64,000 nt of DNA, taken from positions 248,001-312,000 of the forward strand of contig CANNBJ010000001.1 of the NCBI GenBank assembly GCA_947502835.1, given 5' to 3'. This document shows positions 48,250 to 58,300 of this stretch, piece after piece; the first letter of the stretch is position 1, and each line of letters starts with the position of its first letter. The notes below the pieces were generated by a model that worked only from the letters and a program-made list of their open reading frames with translations, was not told the DNA's origin and did no database searches. The translations under genes and the position numbers were made by a program. This DNA is from Bdellovibrionales bacterium. Its GTDB lineage: Bacteria; Bdellovibrionota; UBA1018; CAIMNF01.

Positions 48250-49272
48250 CTAGTGTCCGATAAATCCGATCCGTTTGTAAACCTCGTTTCGTACTTTTTC
48301 CGATCGGGAGAGGGCTGCGAGCCGCCCTTCATTGATTATTTTTGTCAGGTACTTGCGATCCCCCAAGAGTTTCTCGATCTCGCTTCGAATCGGGCGGATC
48401 TTTTCCACGGCCACGGCGGCGGTGTCGACCTTTAAATACCCGTATTGTTTGCCGACATATCGCGCGAGCACCTGATCATAGGGCTCGTCAAGAAAGCTCG
48501 CCTGGATCTGGAGAAGGTTCTGGATTCCCGGGGAGGGATTCTCCGCGGGAACCTCGCTGCCCGAGTCCGTGACGGCGCGCTTGAATTTCTTTTCGATTTC
48601 TTTGTCAGAATCGTTCAGAAACACGCATGCGCCCGGGGAGGGGTCTGATTTTGACATTTTCAATGACGGATCCTGCAGGCTCATCACCCGTGCGGCTACT
48701 TTTCCAATCATCGGTTCGGGAACTTGGAACAAGGGGCTCTCGCCCCCGAGGGAATCCTTGGGATACCGATGATTCATCCGCTCCGCAAGATCGCGCGCAA
48801 GTTCCAGATGCTGTTTTTGATCCTCCCCAACCGGCACAAGGTGGGTGCCATACAGGAGAATGTCTGCCGCCATCAAGACAGGGTAGGTAAAGAGTCCGGT
48901 GGGAATGTGAGCCCCGTGGCGTTGGCTTTTGTCCTTATACTGGGTCATTCGCGAAAGTTCACCCATGCTGGAGGCGCAGGTCAGGACCCAGGCCAGTTCG
49001 GCGTGGGCCGGGACCTGGGATTGCACAAAGAGGGTGGCGCGTGCGGGGTCGATTCCGCAGGCAATGTAGGTTGCGATGGACCGGAATGTGTTTTCACGGA
49101 GCTCTTCAGGATCCTGGCTGACTGTAATGGAGTGGAGATCCACCGCGAAGAAGAGGCAATCGTAGAGGTCAAGATAGGGAATCCAGTTCTTGATCGCGCC
49201 AAGATAATTTCCGATGTGGGCGGAGTTGGTCGGTTGAACCGCCGAGAGAACCACTTTTTTTCCAGGATTCAT
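48250..49272 (-). CDS. trpS: Tryptophanyl-tRNA synthetase
   Basis: A 340-residue class I aminoacyl-tRNA synthetase. The HIGH-type motif is SAHIGNYLGA (residues about 17-26), and the KMSKS loop is intact (LKMSKSDPS near 207). SVLSAVQPTN at the start is typical of TrpRS, as are the GEDQKQHLELARDLAERMNHRYP segment and the GELSRMTQYKDKSQ region. It charges tRNA-Trp. The gene lies between coaX (44 nt gap) and scpA (4 nt gap), so it is likely part of the long leftward transcription unit. Confidence 0.95.
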   Translation of the reverse strand: MNPGKKVVLSAVQPTNSAHIGNYLGAIKNWIPYLDLYDCLFFAVDLHSITVSQDPEELRENTFRSIATYIACGIDPARATLFVQSQVPAHAELAWVLTCASSMGELSRMTQYKDKSQRHGAHIPTGLFTYPVLMAADILLYGTHLVPVGEDQKQHLELARDLAERMNHRYPKDSLGGESPLFQVPEPMIGKVAARVMSLQDPSLKMSKSDPSPGACVFLNDSDKEIEKKFKRAVTDSGSEVPAENPSPGIQNLLQIQASFLDEPYDQVLARYVGKQYGYLKVDTAAVAVEKIRPIRSEIEKLLGDRKYLTKIINEGRLAALSRSEKVRNEVYKRIGFIGH

Positions 49273-49316
49273 GCTTCACTCATATCAAAGGCGAAGCGTT
49301 CGGGAAACCCCGGATT

Positions 49317-50135
49317 TCAGGCGCCCTCATTCAAACGGAGGGCCGCAAGGAGACCCTGCAGAACAAGGTCCGGAAGCTCCACATCAAAGATTCCGGTTCC
49401 GTGGAAGAGCCTCGAAAATCCCCCGGTCCCGATCACAAAGGGTTTCTTGCCGTGGAAAACCTCCTGTTCGTATCGCGTGATCAATTCCCTCATCGCGCCA
49501 AGATGGCTGAAATAAAGCCCGCTCTGAATGCTTTCAATCGTGGATCGGCCACAGGCAGCCTCCGGTCGGAGGATTTCGACAGTGGGAAGTTTTGCGGTCC
49601 TTGATTCCAGGGCCTCCATGGAGATTCTGAGCCCGGGAATGATGGCCCCTCCGAGATAGTCCTTTTCCTCGGTGATCGCACAAAACGTGGTCGCAGTGCC
49701 GAGGTCCACGATGACGATGTTTTTCCCCGGATAGGAATGGATTGCAGCGATGGAATTGGCAATCCGGTCCGCTCCCACTTCAAGCGGGTTTCGGTATTTG
49801 ATCTTGAGTCCTGTTTTGACTCCTGCTTGCAATACGAAGGGAGTGAGATTGAAGTATTTCTGGCAAGCTCCCTTCAGGCTGTGCATGGTTCCCGGAACCA
49901 CAGAGCAGATTCCGATCCGTGAGATGGATCCTGGATCGATCTTGTTTTCCCGAAGAACCGACCCGAGGAAGAGTCCGATCTCATCACTGCTCGCACTGCT
50001 CTGAGTGCTCTTTCGAAAGCGAAAGAGGATGCGCATGTCTTGAAGACGATGGTCCTGCGGGGACTCTCCCGGAACAGGGGATTCCACCACACCCCCGAAT
50101 ATCTGGCTGTTCCCTACGTCAAGCAACAGAATCAT
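49317..50135 (-). CDS. coaX: Type III pantothenate kinase
   Basis: A 272-residue ASKHA-fold kinase. The N-terminal phosphate motif is [10 protein letters not shown] (residues 3-12), the adenosine/phosphate 2 segment is [12 protein letters not shown] near 143, the pantothenate-binding stretch is [16 protein letters not shown] near 115, and the later [23 protein letters not shown] is a CoaX signature. It phosphorylates pantothenate, the first step of CoA synthesis from it, and unlike CoaA is not inhibited by CoA. Its ATG overlaps the coaBC stop (ATGA at 50135-50132). Confidence 0.95.
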   Translation of the reverse strand: MILLLDVGNSQIFGGVVESPVPGESPQDHRLQDMRILFRFRKSTQSSASSDEIGLFLGSVLRENKIDPGSISRIGICSVVPGTMHSLKGACQKYFNLTPFVLQAGVKTGLKIKYRNPLEVGADRIANSIAAIHSYPGKNIVIVDLGTATTFCAITEEKDYLGGAIIPGLRISMEALESRTAKLPTVEILRPEAACGRSTIESIQSGLYFSHLGAMRELITRYEQEVFHGKKPFVIGTGGFSRLFHGTGIFDVELPDLVLQGLLAALRLNEGA

Positions 50136-51379
50136 GGCTTTTCCTCCGATCCTTGTGAGAGGAGTGAGACCACAGCAGACTCGAGTTCTTTCTTTGTCCG
50201 GAAAGAACCGGTCTCCCGATATCCGCGATCCGCTGTCCTTGAGAAAATGCGCCCCCGATGCAGCTCATCGCCGACATCCCTCAGGTGATTGTGGATGATC
50301 CACTCCGAATCATAGGTTTCAAGCTTGAGGTCCGAGGAATCATCCGCGGTGAGTTTGAAGGAGATGATTTTGAGCTCTTTGTTGCGGCTCCAGGTCCGGA
50401 GTTCACGGATGATTTTCGGGTTTGGAACGAGTTTCAGGAGAAGGGGAACATTCGTTTGTATTTTTCCCGAAGACCCGATCGGTTTTCCGGATGTATCCGT
50501 CACTTCCGCCACGCGATAATCGGCAACTGCCGCCGAGTGAATCACGAAGGAAACCTCTTCTGTTTCAAGCTCATGTTTGATCTTTTCTGCGAAATCCCGG
50601 GTCGTGGAGTAGAGGATCAGGTTCCGGACTCCTTCACGCGCAAAGGAATATTCGGATTGCAACAGCGTAACCGGAAACCCTTCTTGTTGCAGACGGAGAG
50701 CAAGGGCGTAGCCGGTTCGTCCAGAGCTCAAGTTCCGGAGATGCCTCACTTCATCAATGGGTTCGCTGGTGCCCCCGGCGGTCACAAGAATCCTTGGCTT
50801 CGAAACCGCACTCTTGACCTGTGAAATTTCGAGTCGCTCGCGGATGATTCTGAGTGCGTCCTCTGGCTCGATCAAACGGCCCTCCCCGGACTCCCCGCAG
50901 GCAAGGGGTCCGCTCGCGGGGGGGAGGATCTCCACTCCGTAGCTTTTGAGCAGATCGAGATTGCGCTTCAAAGCCGGATGTTTCCACATCGCCTGGTTCA
51001 TTGCGGGAGCAAGAAGAAAAGGTTTTTTGAATTCGTGGGCAAGAAAAAGGGCCGAGGGAAGACTCGAACCGGAACCATGGGCCAGGCCTGAGATGGATTC
51101 TGCGGATGCCGGATAGAAGACGATGAGATCCGCCCATCGTTCAAGCTCGATGTGGGCCATCATGGATCCTGCCTCGAAATTGTGGAGACGGGTTTTTTCG
51201 CCGGTGATTCCTTCAAAGGAGGCAGGCCCCACGAATTCCCGTGCGGCCTCGGTCATGGCGACCCGGACGGTGGCGCCGCTTTTGGTGAGGAAAGAGGCGA
51301 GAGACACGGCCTTGAAGGCCGCGATCGATCCGGATACCAGGAGCAGGATGTTTTTTCCTGCGGTTTCAGATTCTGACAT
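50132..51379 (-). CDS. coaBC: Bifunctional phosphopantothenoylcysteine decarboxylase/phosphopantothenate-cysteine ligase
   Basis: A 415-residue fused enzyme. The CoaC half (about 1-180) binds FMN ([13 protein letters not shown]); the catalytic His is in the [13 protein letters not shown] segment (about 72), with PAMN (about 124) and the Cys in [10 protein letters not shown] (about 157). The CoaB half (about 185-415) has [25 protein letters not shown]. The two steps turn 4'-phosphopantothenate plus Cys into 4'-phosphopantetheine. The ATG at 51379 gives the normal start. It overlaps panC by 14 nt. Confidence 0.93.
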   Translation of the reverse strand: MSESETAGKNILLLVSGSIAAFKAVSLASFLTKSGATVRVAMTEAAREFVGPASFEGITGEKTRLHNFEAGSMMAHIELERWADLIVFYPASAESISGLAHGSGSSLPSALFLAHEFKKPFLLAPAMNQAMWKHPALKRNLDLLKSYGVEILPPASGPLACGESGEGRLIEPEDALRIIRERLEISQVKSAVSKPRILVTAGGTSEPIDEVRHLRNLSSGRTGYALALRLQQEGFPVTLLQSEYSFAREGVRNLILYSTTRDFAEKIKHELETEEVSFVIHSAAVADYRVAEVTDTSGKPIGSSGKIQTNVPLLLKLVPNPKIIRELRTWSRNKELKIISFKLTADDSSDLKLETYDSEWIIHNHLRDVGDELHRGRIFSRTADRGYRETGSFRTKKELESAVVSLLSQGSEEKP

Positions 51380-52139
51380 TGTCAATCAACCTCACCTCTC
51401 CAAGCCATGCCGCTACAGATCTGCGAATGGCTCCACTCTCTTCGCGGTCCACAAGGTATTCCACCCTGAATCCGAGGCGCTCGAGTTCGGATCGGGCCTG
51501 AAGCGGATCGATGAAATCCGAGATGACCCGATAGAGCCCGGGGGCAATTTCCTTGTCAGCCGGAGAGAGACGAAGGTTGCGGGAGCTCATCGCCAGCCCC
51601 GAGGCCTCGCGGACGGTGGGGCAGGGAATGATTTTCGTCTCAAGAAAAAATGCCCTGGCCATTCCTGAAATGAGGGAAAGTTGTTGATGATCCTTTTCGC
51701 CAAAGTACGCGTGATCCGCCTTCGCAAGATTCAAGAGTTTCAGGACAACGGTCAGAACCCCTTCGAAATGGCCGGGACGGAACTCACCGCACAACTCGTT
51801 TGAGAGTTGATGCTCCGAAACCCGGTACAGGAAGTGATCCGGATACATTTCATCGGCCGAGCTCGGGGAGAACACCACATCTGCTCCGTATTTTTCACAC
51901 ATGGCAAGATCCGACTCGAAGGTTTTCGGGTACTTTTCGAAGTCAGTCGATTGGTTGAACTGGGTGGGATTCACGAAAATGGTGGCGATGGTCAGGTCAT
52001 TTTCACGTTCCGAGGCATCAAGCAGGGATGCGTGTCCGAGATGCAGGGCTCCCATCGTGGGCACAAGGCCGATGGTCTTGCCTCCGGGAACGGATGCACG
52101 CCACTCCCGGAGTGCGGCTACGGTGTTGAGGATCTTCAT
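51366..52139 (-). CDS. panC: Pantothenate synthetase (pantoate-beta-alanine ligase)
   Basis: A 257-residue ligase. The nucleotide HIGH-like motif is PTMGALHLGHASLL (residues about 27-40), followed by TIFVNPTQFN near 53, GEKDHQQLSLI (about 146, KD-Q catalytic region) and the SGLAMSSRNLRLS segment (about 177) that closes over ATP. It joins pantoate and beta-alanine. The ATG overlaps the panB stop (ATGA), so the order is panB-panC-coaBC. Beta-alanine must come from elsewhere because panD is not in the window. Confidence 0.96.
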   Translation of the reverse strand: MKILNTVAALREWRASVPGGKTIGLVPTMGALHLGHASLLDASERENDLTIATIFVNPTQFNQSTDFEKYPKTFESDLAMCEKYGADVVFSPSSADEMYPDHFLYRVSEHQLSNELCGEFRPGHFEGVLTVVLKLLNLAKADHAYFGEKDHQQLSLISGMARAFFLETKIIPCPTVREASGLAMSSRNLRLSPADKEIAPGLYRVISDFIDPLQARSELERLGFRVEYLVDREESGAIRRSVAAWLGEVRLIDNVRI

Positions 52140-52933
52140 TGAGGGTAACTCTCCTGTTCTGTTGGAAACTGAAGGGTCTTCACGTCTTCATGAAACGACG
52201 CAAAGGCATCGAGAATCAGGCTCTTCCCGTCAAGATAGGTGCGTAGGAATTTCGGCCTGAATTCAGGATTGAAACCGAGCATGTCCTGCAATACGAGAAC
52301 CTGTCCATCGGTTCCGGGTCCTGCCCCGATTCCGATCGTAGGGATGGAGAGTTCGCGTGTGATTCGATTTGCGATTCCGGAGGGAACGCATTCAAGAACG
52401 AGAGCGAAGGCGCCACAGCGTTCTGCCATTCGGCTCTCCTCCAAAAGACGCTCCTGTTCGTTGGGCGTTTTTGCTTGCACCTTCATGCCGCCAAAAGCAT
52501 TGACGAACTGGGGGGTGAGCCCGAGGTGGGCCATGACGGGGATTCCGGACTCGACCAGATGATGGATCAGTTTCTCATTGCCACGCACTCCCTCGATCTT
52601 GATCGAATGGGCACCAGCTTTTAGAAGGGTTTCAGCACAATTCACCGCATGTCTAAGCCCCTTTCGTGTGGAAAGAAAGGGCATGTCCGCGACAAGGAAC
52701 TTTCTGCCTCCCGAGCCGCGGGCAACACTTCGAGTGAAAAAAGCGATCGATTCCGGAGTCGCTTGGATTGTGGAGTCTTCCCCTTGCATGACCATGCTGG
52801 AGCTGTCGCCCACCAAGAGCACATCAATCGGGCTCTCTGCCAGGATTCTTGCAAAGCTCGAATCATAGCAGGTGATCATCGAGATTTTTTCTTGGTTCTT
52901 CTTTCGTTTGGCAAACTCAGGAACGGTCAGCAT
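52136..52933 (-). CDS. panB: Ketopantoate hydroxymethyltransferase
   Basis: A 265-residue TIM-barrel enzyme. MITCYDSSFARILAES (about residues 19-34) with the magnesium Asp and VGDSSSMVMQG near 42-52, the catalytic-glutamate segment in VLECVPS near 176, and the C-terminal GIGAGPGTDGQVLVLQDMLG are PanB signatures. It makes ketopantoate from alpha-ketoisovalerate with 5,10-methylene-THF. Its start overlaps the end of the DUF2520 gene by 17 nt, so the pantothenate genes and that protein are cotranscribed. Confidence 0.95.
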   Translation of the reverse strand: MLTVPEFAKRKKNQEKISMITCYDSSFARILAESPIDVLLVGDSSSMVMQGEDSTIQATPESIAFFTRSVARGSGGRKFLVADMPFLSTRKGLRHAVNCAETLLKAGAHSIKIEGVRGNEKLIHHLVESGIPVMAHLGLTPQFVNAFGGMKVQAKTPNEQERLLEESRMAERCGAFALVLECVPSGIANRITRELSIPTIGIGAGPGTDGQVLVLQDMLGFNPEFRPKFLRTYLDGKSLILDAFASFHEDVKTLQFPTEQESYPQ

Positions 52934-53657
52934 AATACTCCATGAAGGCCTTGTAGAGGCCGTGTTCCGGCAATCCCTTGAGGGTGTTCAGGTGCCTGTT
53001 CAGTGTGATTTGATCCCCCCGAGCCAGTGGGCCGGTGAGAGCCGATTCCCCCGAGGTTCCAAAATTTTTCAGGGTTTGCTCGAGGATCGGAATGAACCAT
53101 TCGATTTCCAGTCCCGGACCCGCTTTCATGGCGGCGCTCCAGAGCAGTACCGAAAGATTCGAGATCATCGAACAGTTCAGGTGATACCGTTCCCGGTCGC
53201 ATCCCTTGATCTTGAACATTCTGTTTTTGAAGGTGGTCCGGATCAGGGCTTCAAATCCAGGTGCTGTTTTGCTCTCTTCCTCGATGAGAACAAAAGGAAA
53301 ACTTTCATACACGGAAAGCGAATAAAGAGTGGGACCAAAACTCATGAGAGGATGGAGAGTGACCGCGCCCGGCAGCGAGGTTGCAGCGCTCGAATGGATT
53401 TGAGGGATCTCGGGATAGCGGTCGTTCAGGTGGCGTGAGAGGGCGGGAAGGGCATCATCGGAGACCAGGAGCCAAAAATGCGAGAAGGGGCCGGTCTTGG
53501 ATGCTTGTGCCAGGATGGTTTCAAGGCCTGAGAGTTTTCGCGAGTCCTTCAGAACCTCATGGGGAACTCCCGTGAGAGTGAAATATTCGTGAAGGTGGGC
53601 AGAGAGTCCGCCGCTCCCGATGAGGAGAGGGTGAAAGGAAATGGGTTGTTTCATCAT
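52917..53657 (-). CDS. DUF2520-like Rossmann protein, candidate ketopantoate reductase
   Basis: A 246-residue protein. The N-terminal part has the GSGGLSAHLHEYF dinucleotide loop and the short VSDDALPAL helix; the middle contains the HPLMSFG motif and the C-terminal helical domain has TGPLARGDQITLNRHL, all features I associate with DUF2520 proteins (a Rossmann fold plus a ketopantoate-reductase-like helical domain). It overlaps panB by 17 nt. The pathway step between panB and panC, ketopantoate reduction, has no other candidate here, so this is the likely enzyme, but it is inference. Two adjacent ATGs (53657, 53654) are possible starts. Confidence 0.68.
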   Translation of the reverse strand: MMKQPISFHPLLIGSGGLSAHLHEYFTLTGVPHEVLKDSRKLSGLETILAQASKTGPFSHFWLLVSDDALPALSRHLNDRYPEIPQIHSSAATSLPGAVTLHPLMSFGPTLYSLSVYESFPFVLIEEESKTAPGFEALIRTTFKNRMFKIKGCDRERYHLNCSMISNLSVLLWSAAMKAGPGLEIEWFIPILEQTLKNFGTSGESALTGPLARGDQITLNRHLNTLKGLPEHGLYKAFMEYYADRS

Positions 53658-53727
53658 GGTACCGGGTACCGGTCCAATCTCGGATCCGGTCCTTTCGCCA
53701 CCGGACCTTAGCATAAACCAGGTCAGA

Positions 53728-54399
53728 TCAAAACAATCCTACGAGGAAACTGGCAACCTGTAGCGTCAATTGGCTTAAAAAGGTGATCGGAAGGCCTAAA
53801 AATGAAAGTGCCCCGGTTGAGATCAGGACAATGAGAATGATGAAACTGTATTGTCCGATTTGCTCGTATTTTTGCATGGCCGGATAGGAAAGCATGCTTT
53901 CGATGATCTTGCTCCCGTCCAAAGGGGGGAGAGGGATCAAGTTGAATATCCCAAGGCCGAAATTGATGAGGATTCCCCCTTCGAGCATGATCCGGAATTC
54001 CTTGAAAAAGATGAAGTCGGTTGATGCGAAACGGACCATGAGGCACAGCAGAAGCGCACACAGGAATGCCATTGCGGCATTCGCAAGAGGTCCGGCGAGA
54101 GAAACCCAAAAAAGTCCGGGTCTGAACTTGTGAAATCGATTTGGATTGATCGGAACGGGGCGGGCCCATCCAAACAGCAGGTTTGTTCCGCTCAGCATTC
54201 CAATCACAGGAAGAAGCAGGGTTCCAATGGGGTCGATGTGGGGAACGGGGTTCAAGGTGAGTCTTCCTGAATCCTTCGCGGTGTCATCTCCCCAATAGTG
54301 TGCAATCAAGCCGTGCCCGAATTCGTGCCCCACAACCGCGAGCAAAAACGGAACGAATTCGTAACCAAGCCGCAACAGCCCTGAATGTAGACTTTCCAT
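53728..54399 (-). CDS. Site-2 protease family (M50) membrane metalloprotease
   Basis: A 223-residue inner-membrane protein of about five to six transmembrane helices. The zinc motif HEFGH (residues about 24-28) lies in the first helix, and NLIPLPPLDGSKI (about 153-165) supplies the third ligand, Asp. This is the compact PDZ-less class III form of site-2 proteases, sometimes tied to sporulation factor SpoIVFB. Its substrate is unknown. It lies 37 nt after the xerD stop, then 70 nt precede the DUF2520 gene. Confidence 0.87.
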   Translation of the reverse strand: MESLHSGLLRLGYEFVPFLLAVVGHEFGHGLIAHYWGDDTAKDSGRLTLNPVPHIDPIGTLLLPVIGMLSGTNLLFGWARPVPINPNRFHKFRPGLFWVSLAGPLANAAMAFLCALLLCLMVRFASTDFIFFKEFRIMLEGGILINFGLGIFNLIPLPPLDGSKIIESMLSYPAMQKYEQIGQYSFIILIVLISTGALSFLGLPITFLSQLTLQVASFLVGLF

Positions 54400-54436
54400 G
54401 GAAGAGGACCTTATCAGAAAAGGTCCGGCTCAGGGA

Positions 54437-55345
54437 TCACTTTTTACCCCGGGGATGGTACCGCTCAAGGACTTCCTTCAGTTTTTCGGGCACCACCTGA
54501 GTGTACACCTGAGTGGTCTGAAGGTCGACGTGGCCCAGGAGGCCCTGAAGCACGCGCAGGTTCATGCCGCTTTTCAAAAGATCGGTGGCAAAGGTGTGCC
54601 TGAGCATGTGGGGGTGGAGATTGGCGGGGATCCCGGAGAGCTGGGCGAGTTGCTTCAGGATTTTCCAAAAGGCCTGTCTCGTGAGGGGCTCGCCGCTTTT
54701 GCCGACAAACAGATGCTCGCTCTTTGGCAAAAAAAGTTCCCGCGCCTCCCGTTTGTACGAAACCAGCATTCCGGAGACAATGGGAGGAAAGGGGATCGCG
54801 CGTTCCTTGCTGCGTTTGCCCATGACAACCAAAAGTCCCGCTTCGGTATCCACCTTCTTCACTTCGAGGCCAATCAGCTCGCTCACACGCAATCCCGTCG
54901 CATACATGAGGTAAACCATGCACTGATCGCGCAGTTTCAAGGCGGGAGCGTGCGCCCCGGAATAGGGGAGTCCCTCATCGGCAGCCTTCAAAAGCTGCAC
55001 CATCGCGGTTTCATCGAGAGCCTTCGGGAGGGATGCCTTTTTCGCGGGTGTCTCGATGAACAAGGTCGGATCTTCCTCAAGGTGGCCCTCACGGATCAGA
55101 AAGCGGTAGAATTGCCGGAGTGCGGAGACCTTTCGTGCCCGCGAGGAGGCCTCTTGTCCCTTGCGCTTGAGTGTTGCAAGAAAGGATTCAATGTCCTTTT
55201 CCGAGCGCTCCAACAGGGGGGTCCCGTTCAATGCCTCAAATTGCGTCAGGTCCCGTCGGTAGGAGCTCAAGGTGTGGATGGAGGCGCCCTTGTCGATCTT
55301 CAGGTGCTGGATGAATTGATCGATCAGGGATTTCAACTTGATCAC
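54437..55345 (-). CDS. xerD: Tyrosine recombinase XerC/XerD
   Basis: A 302-residue recombinase. The core-binding N-domain (1 to about 100) precedes the catalytic domain with Arg in ATGLRVSELIGL (about 152), Lys in the VVMGKRSKERAIPF strand (about 178), the H-x-x-R pair in HMLRHTFATDLL (about 248-251), His in GLLGH and the nucleophile Tyr in TQVYTQV (about 283). All six catalytic residues are present. It resolves chromosome dimers at dif, so it is probably XerD or XerC. The ATG overlaps the stop of the SNF2 gene (ATGA). No dif site was identified in the window. Confidence 0.92.
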   Translation of the reverse strand: MIKLKSLIDQFIQHLKIDKGASIHTLSSYRRDLTQFEALNGTPLLERSEKDIESFLATLKRKGQEASSRARKVSALRQFYRFLIREGHLEEDPTLFIETPAKKASLPKALDETAMVQLLKAADEGLPYSGAHAPALKLRDQCMVYLMYATGLRVSELIGLEVKKVDTEAGLLVVMGKRSKERAIPFPPIVSGMLVSYKREARELFLPKSEHLFVGKSGEPLTRQAFWKILKQLAQLSGIPANLHPHMLRHTFATDLLKSGMNLRVLQGLLGHVDLQTTQVYTQVVPEKLKEVLERYHPRGKK

Positions 55346-58300
55346 ACTCCAAGGAGGTACTCGAAATCCTTCTGGGAGAGGCTGAAGGATCCACCCTCGC
55401 CCACTTCCTGCGTGGTTTCGACATCCGAGAACAGGGCATTGAACTGGGAGGATTTCCGGCCCTTCAGGATCTCAATCTTCTCTTCCACGGACTCACTCAT
55501 GATGTAGCGGTAAACCTGTACCGGTTTTGTTTGCCCGATTCGATGGGTCCTGTCGGTTGCCTGATTCTCCACGGCTGGATTCCACCAGGGTTCAAGATGG
55601 AACACGTAGCTTGCCTTCGTCAGGTTCAAGCCCACCCCTCCGGTCTTCAGGGTCATCAGCATCACGGAGCCCTTCGGGAACTCCTGGAATTTCTGAAGCT
55701 GGATCTCGCGGTCTTTTCTTGAAACCTTTCCGTGAAGGCTGAAAAAAGGAATGCCCGCCTTCTTCAATTCCGAACTCAGGAGATCAAAGGTGCCCAGAAA
55801 TTGGGTGAACACAAGCGCGCTTTCGCCTGTCTCAATGATGGATTTCAGGTTGTCGGTGAGGAGGGTCAGTTTGGGAGGAGTCTCCGTGTAGGTGACGTTC
55901 GGGACCGACCCCGGCGCAGAGCACACCTGCCGCAAGCGAAGGAGCGCCGTCAGCATGATGAGTTGGCTCTTGGATTCTCCATCGTCTGAAATTGCTTTCC
56001 TTACCTTCGAGTTCCAGGAAAGTGCAATGTCGCGATAGATTGCAAGTTGTTTGTCTGAGAAGGGGATCTTGACCGTGCTCTCGCTTTTTTGCGGAAGTTC
56101 TTTCAAGATCGCGCTCTTGGTTCGGCGAAGCACGAGCGGGCGTGTTTTCGTCTTGAGATATTGCACCCGCTCCGGATCCGGGTTGTAGGACTGCATATAG
56201 GTCTTTCGAAACTGATCGAATACGCCCAGTGAGCCCGGAACCACAAGGTCCATGAGCGAGTAGAATTCTCCCATGTGGTTTTCAAGGGGAGTACCGGTCA
56301 AACAGAGTTTGAATCGGGCCGGAAGTTTTCTTGAAACGGTCGTGCGTTTCGCGGTGATCGTCTTCAAATTCTGCGCTTCGTCGTATATGTGAACGGACCA
56401 GCGGTAATTTGAAAAGAAGGATTCGTGTTCCGCGAGCAAGCCGTAAGTGCAGATCACGACGGCGTGGGGGTTCTTCTCCAGAAAATCCCGCGCCTTGGAA
56501 ATTTCCCGGGACTGAAAAATGTGAATCGGAAGATCCGGTGTGAAACGACGGGCCTCGCTGAACCAGTTGTAGGTGAGCGAGGTTGGAACCGCGATCAGGG
56601 AATGCCCCAACTCGCCCTTCTGCCGGAGCATTTCAAGGAAGACGAGGGTCTGAACCGTCTTTCCAAGCCCCATGTCGTCGGCGAGGATTCCTCCGAGTCC
56701 GAGCTTGTAGAGATCGTGAATCCACTGAACCCCCCGGTGTTGGTAGGCCTTGAGCTCTCCCTTGAATCCCTCGGGAAGAGGAAGAGGGGGGCGTTCAGAA
56801 TTGAGGTTGTCGTAAAACTGAACGATCCCGTCCCAAATGGGACCTCCCTTGACCCTGACCCCGGTTGATCGCAATGCAAGAAGCTCAAGGGTGTAGTGTT
56901 TCGGGAGGCGATAGATGCGATCGGATTTTTTCGTTCCTCTTTTCTGGCCGGTAGCGCTTGCGAGCTGGTCCCAGAAGTGGGTGAGCTTCTCGAGGGACGG
57001 AAGCGAGGATTGGTTCAAGCGGTAGATCTTCCCTTGAAACGTGATCATTCCTGTCTCAGAGAGCCTCTTCGCTTGGGACTCTTCGATCTCGACACCCTTG
57101 AAGAAGAACTTCGGATGGAGTTCAAACCAGTCGATTTTGCCCTCGGCATCGGGGGTTTCGTCCAGGATGAACTCCGAGATGAAATCCTCATCCTTGAGTT
57201 CCTCGATGGTCTGGTCATCCAGGGAAAGTCCGGCACCTTCGTCGTTTTGCAAGGGCAGAAACGCACGAATCAGATTTTCGGGGGAGGAGCTTTTCTTTGA
57301 AAAGAGATACCGGATGGAGGACGCGATTGCAGTTTCAGACCCGGAAAAGAACTGCAGGTCCTTGAAGTTTTCGGGCGTCTCGAACCCGGGATTCTGGATT
57401 ACGCCATCCTTGGTCTTCAGGAGAATCGCCCCCTGGGACTGGGTTTGGGAAAGGGTGATCCAGGAATACAAGAGTTTCAGGTAAAACGCGTACGCTCCCC
57501 CGATGAGAGCGTTTTTCCCCGGAATCGAGATCGGCAAGAGTCGCTCTTCAAAGAGTTTCTGGAGGTCCTTGACGTAGGATTCAAGGGTTTCGATCGCGGG
57601 CCTCGAGCAGAAGGTTTCGAGTGCGAGGTTCGGGGAATGGGGAGCTCCCTCGAGCTTGTTCATGAGGGTTGCGAGGCGCGTTTTCATGCCCTCAAAAAAG
57701 GAGTCGAAGGACCGGTCCTTTTTGATGAAGTACCGGATGCTTTCCTGCATCACCAGCGCTGAGATCCCGATGTGGCGGAAGAGTCTCATGTCGCTTGCGC
57801 GTTTGGCCTGCTTTTTCACCTGGAACAAGGAATCACTCAAGCTCTCGTCCCACGCGCGGATTCCCTGGGTCAGGATCTGAAGTTGCTTCAGGATGGGGGC
57901 CGGGAGTCCATCAATGACCCCGAACTCGGTACGCAACTCAACGGAAAAGGAACCATTCGAGAAAACACGGATTTGAGGTGTGAAGGAATCCCTTTTCAGG
58001 AATTCAAAGGCGGGTTCCGCATGGATTTCGCTGAAACTCGCGTGAAACTGGTCCTGAAGCCTGTTGAACACGTCCTCGAATTGTCCGTGGCGGGTGCATT
58101 CGAGCCGCGGCGGAAAAACCTCCAGCCAATGGTGATAGGGGTGGAAGAAAATCTCACGATTTTCCGGATGAAAGGCGAAGGTCTCAAACCAGGTCCAGGC
58201 TGTTCCCAGTTCCAGTTGAATCGTGGTGTGGATCTGATGTTCCCCGCCAAGCGTGCCGCTCAGATTGAAACCGGACTTCAGGAGCTTTGGTTGATGAAAG

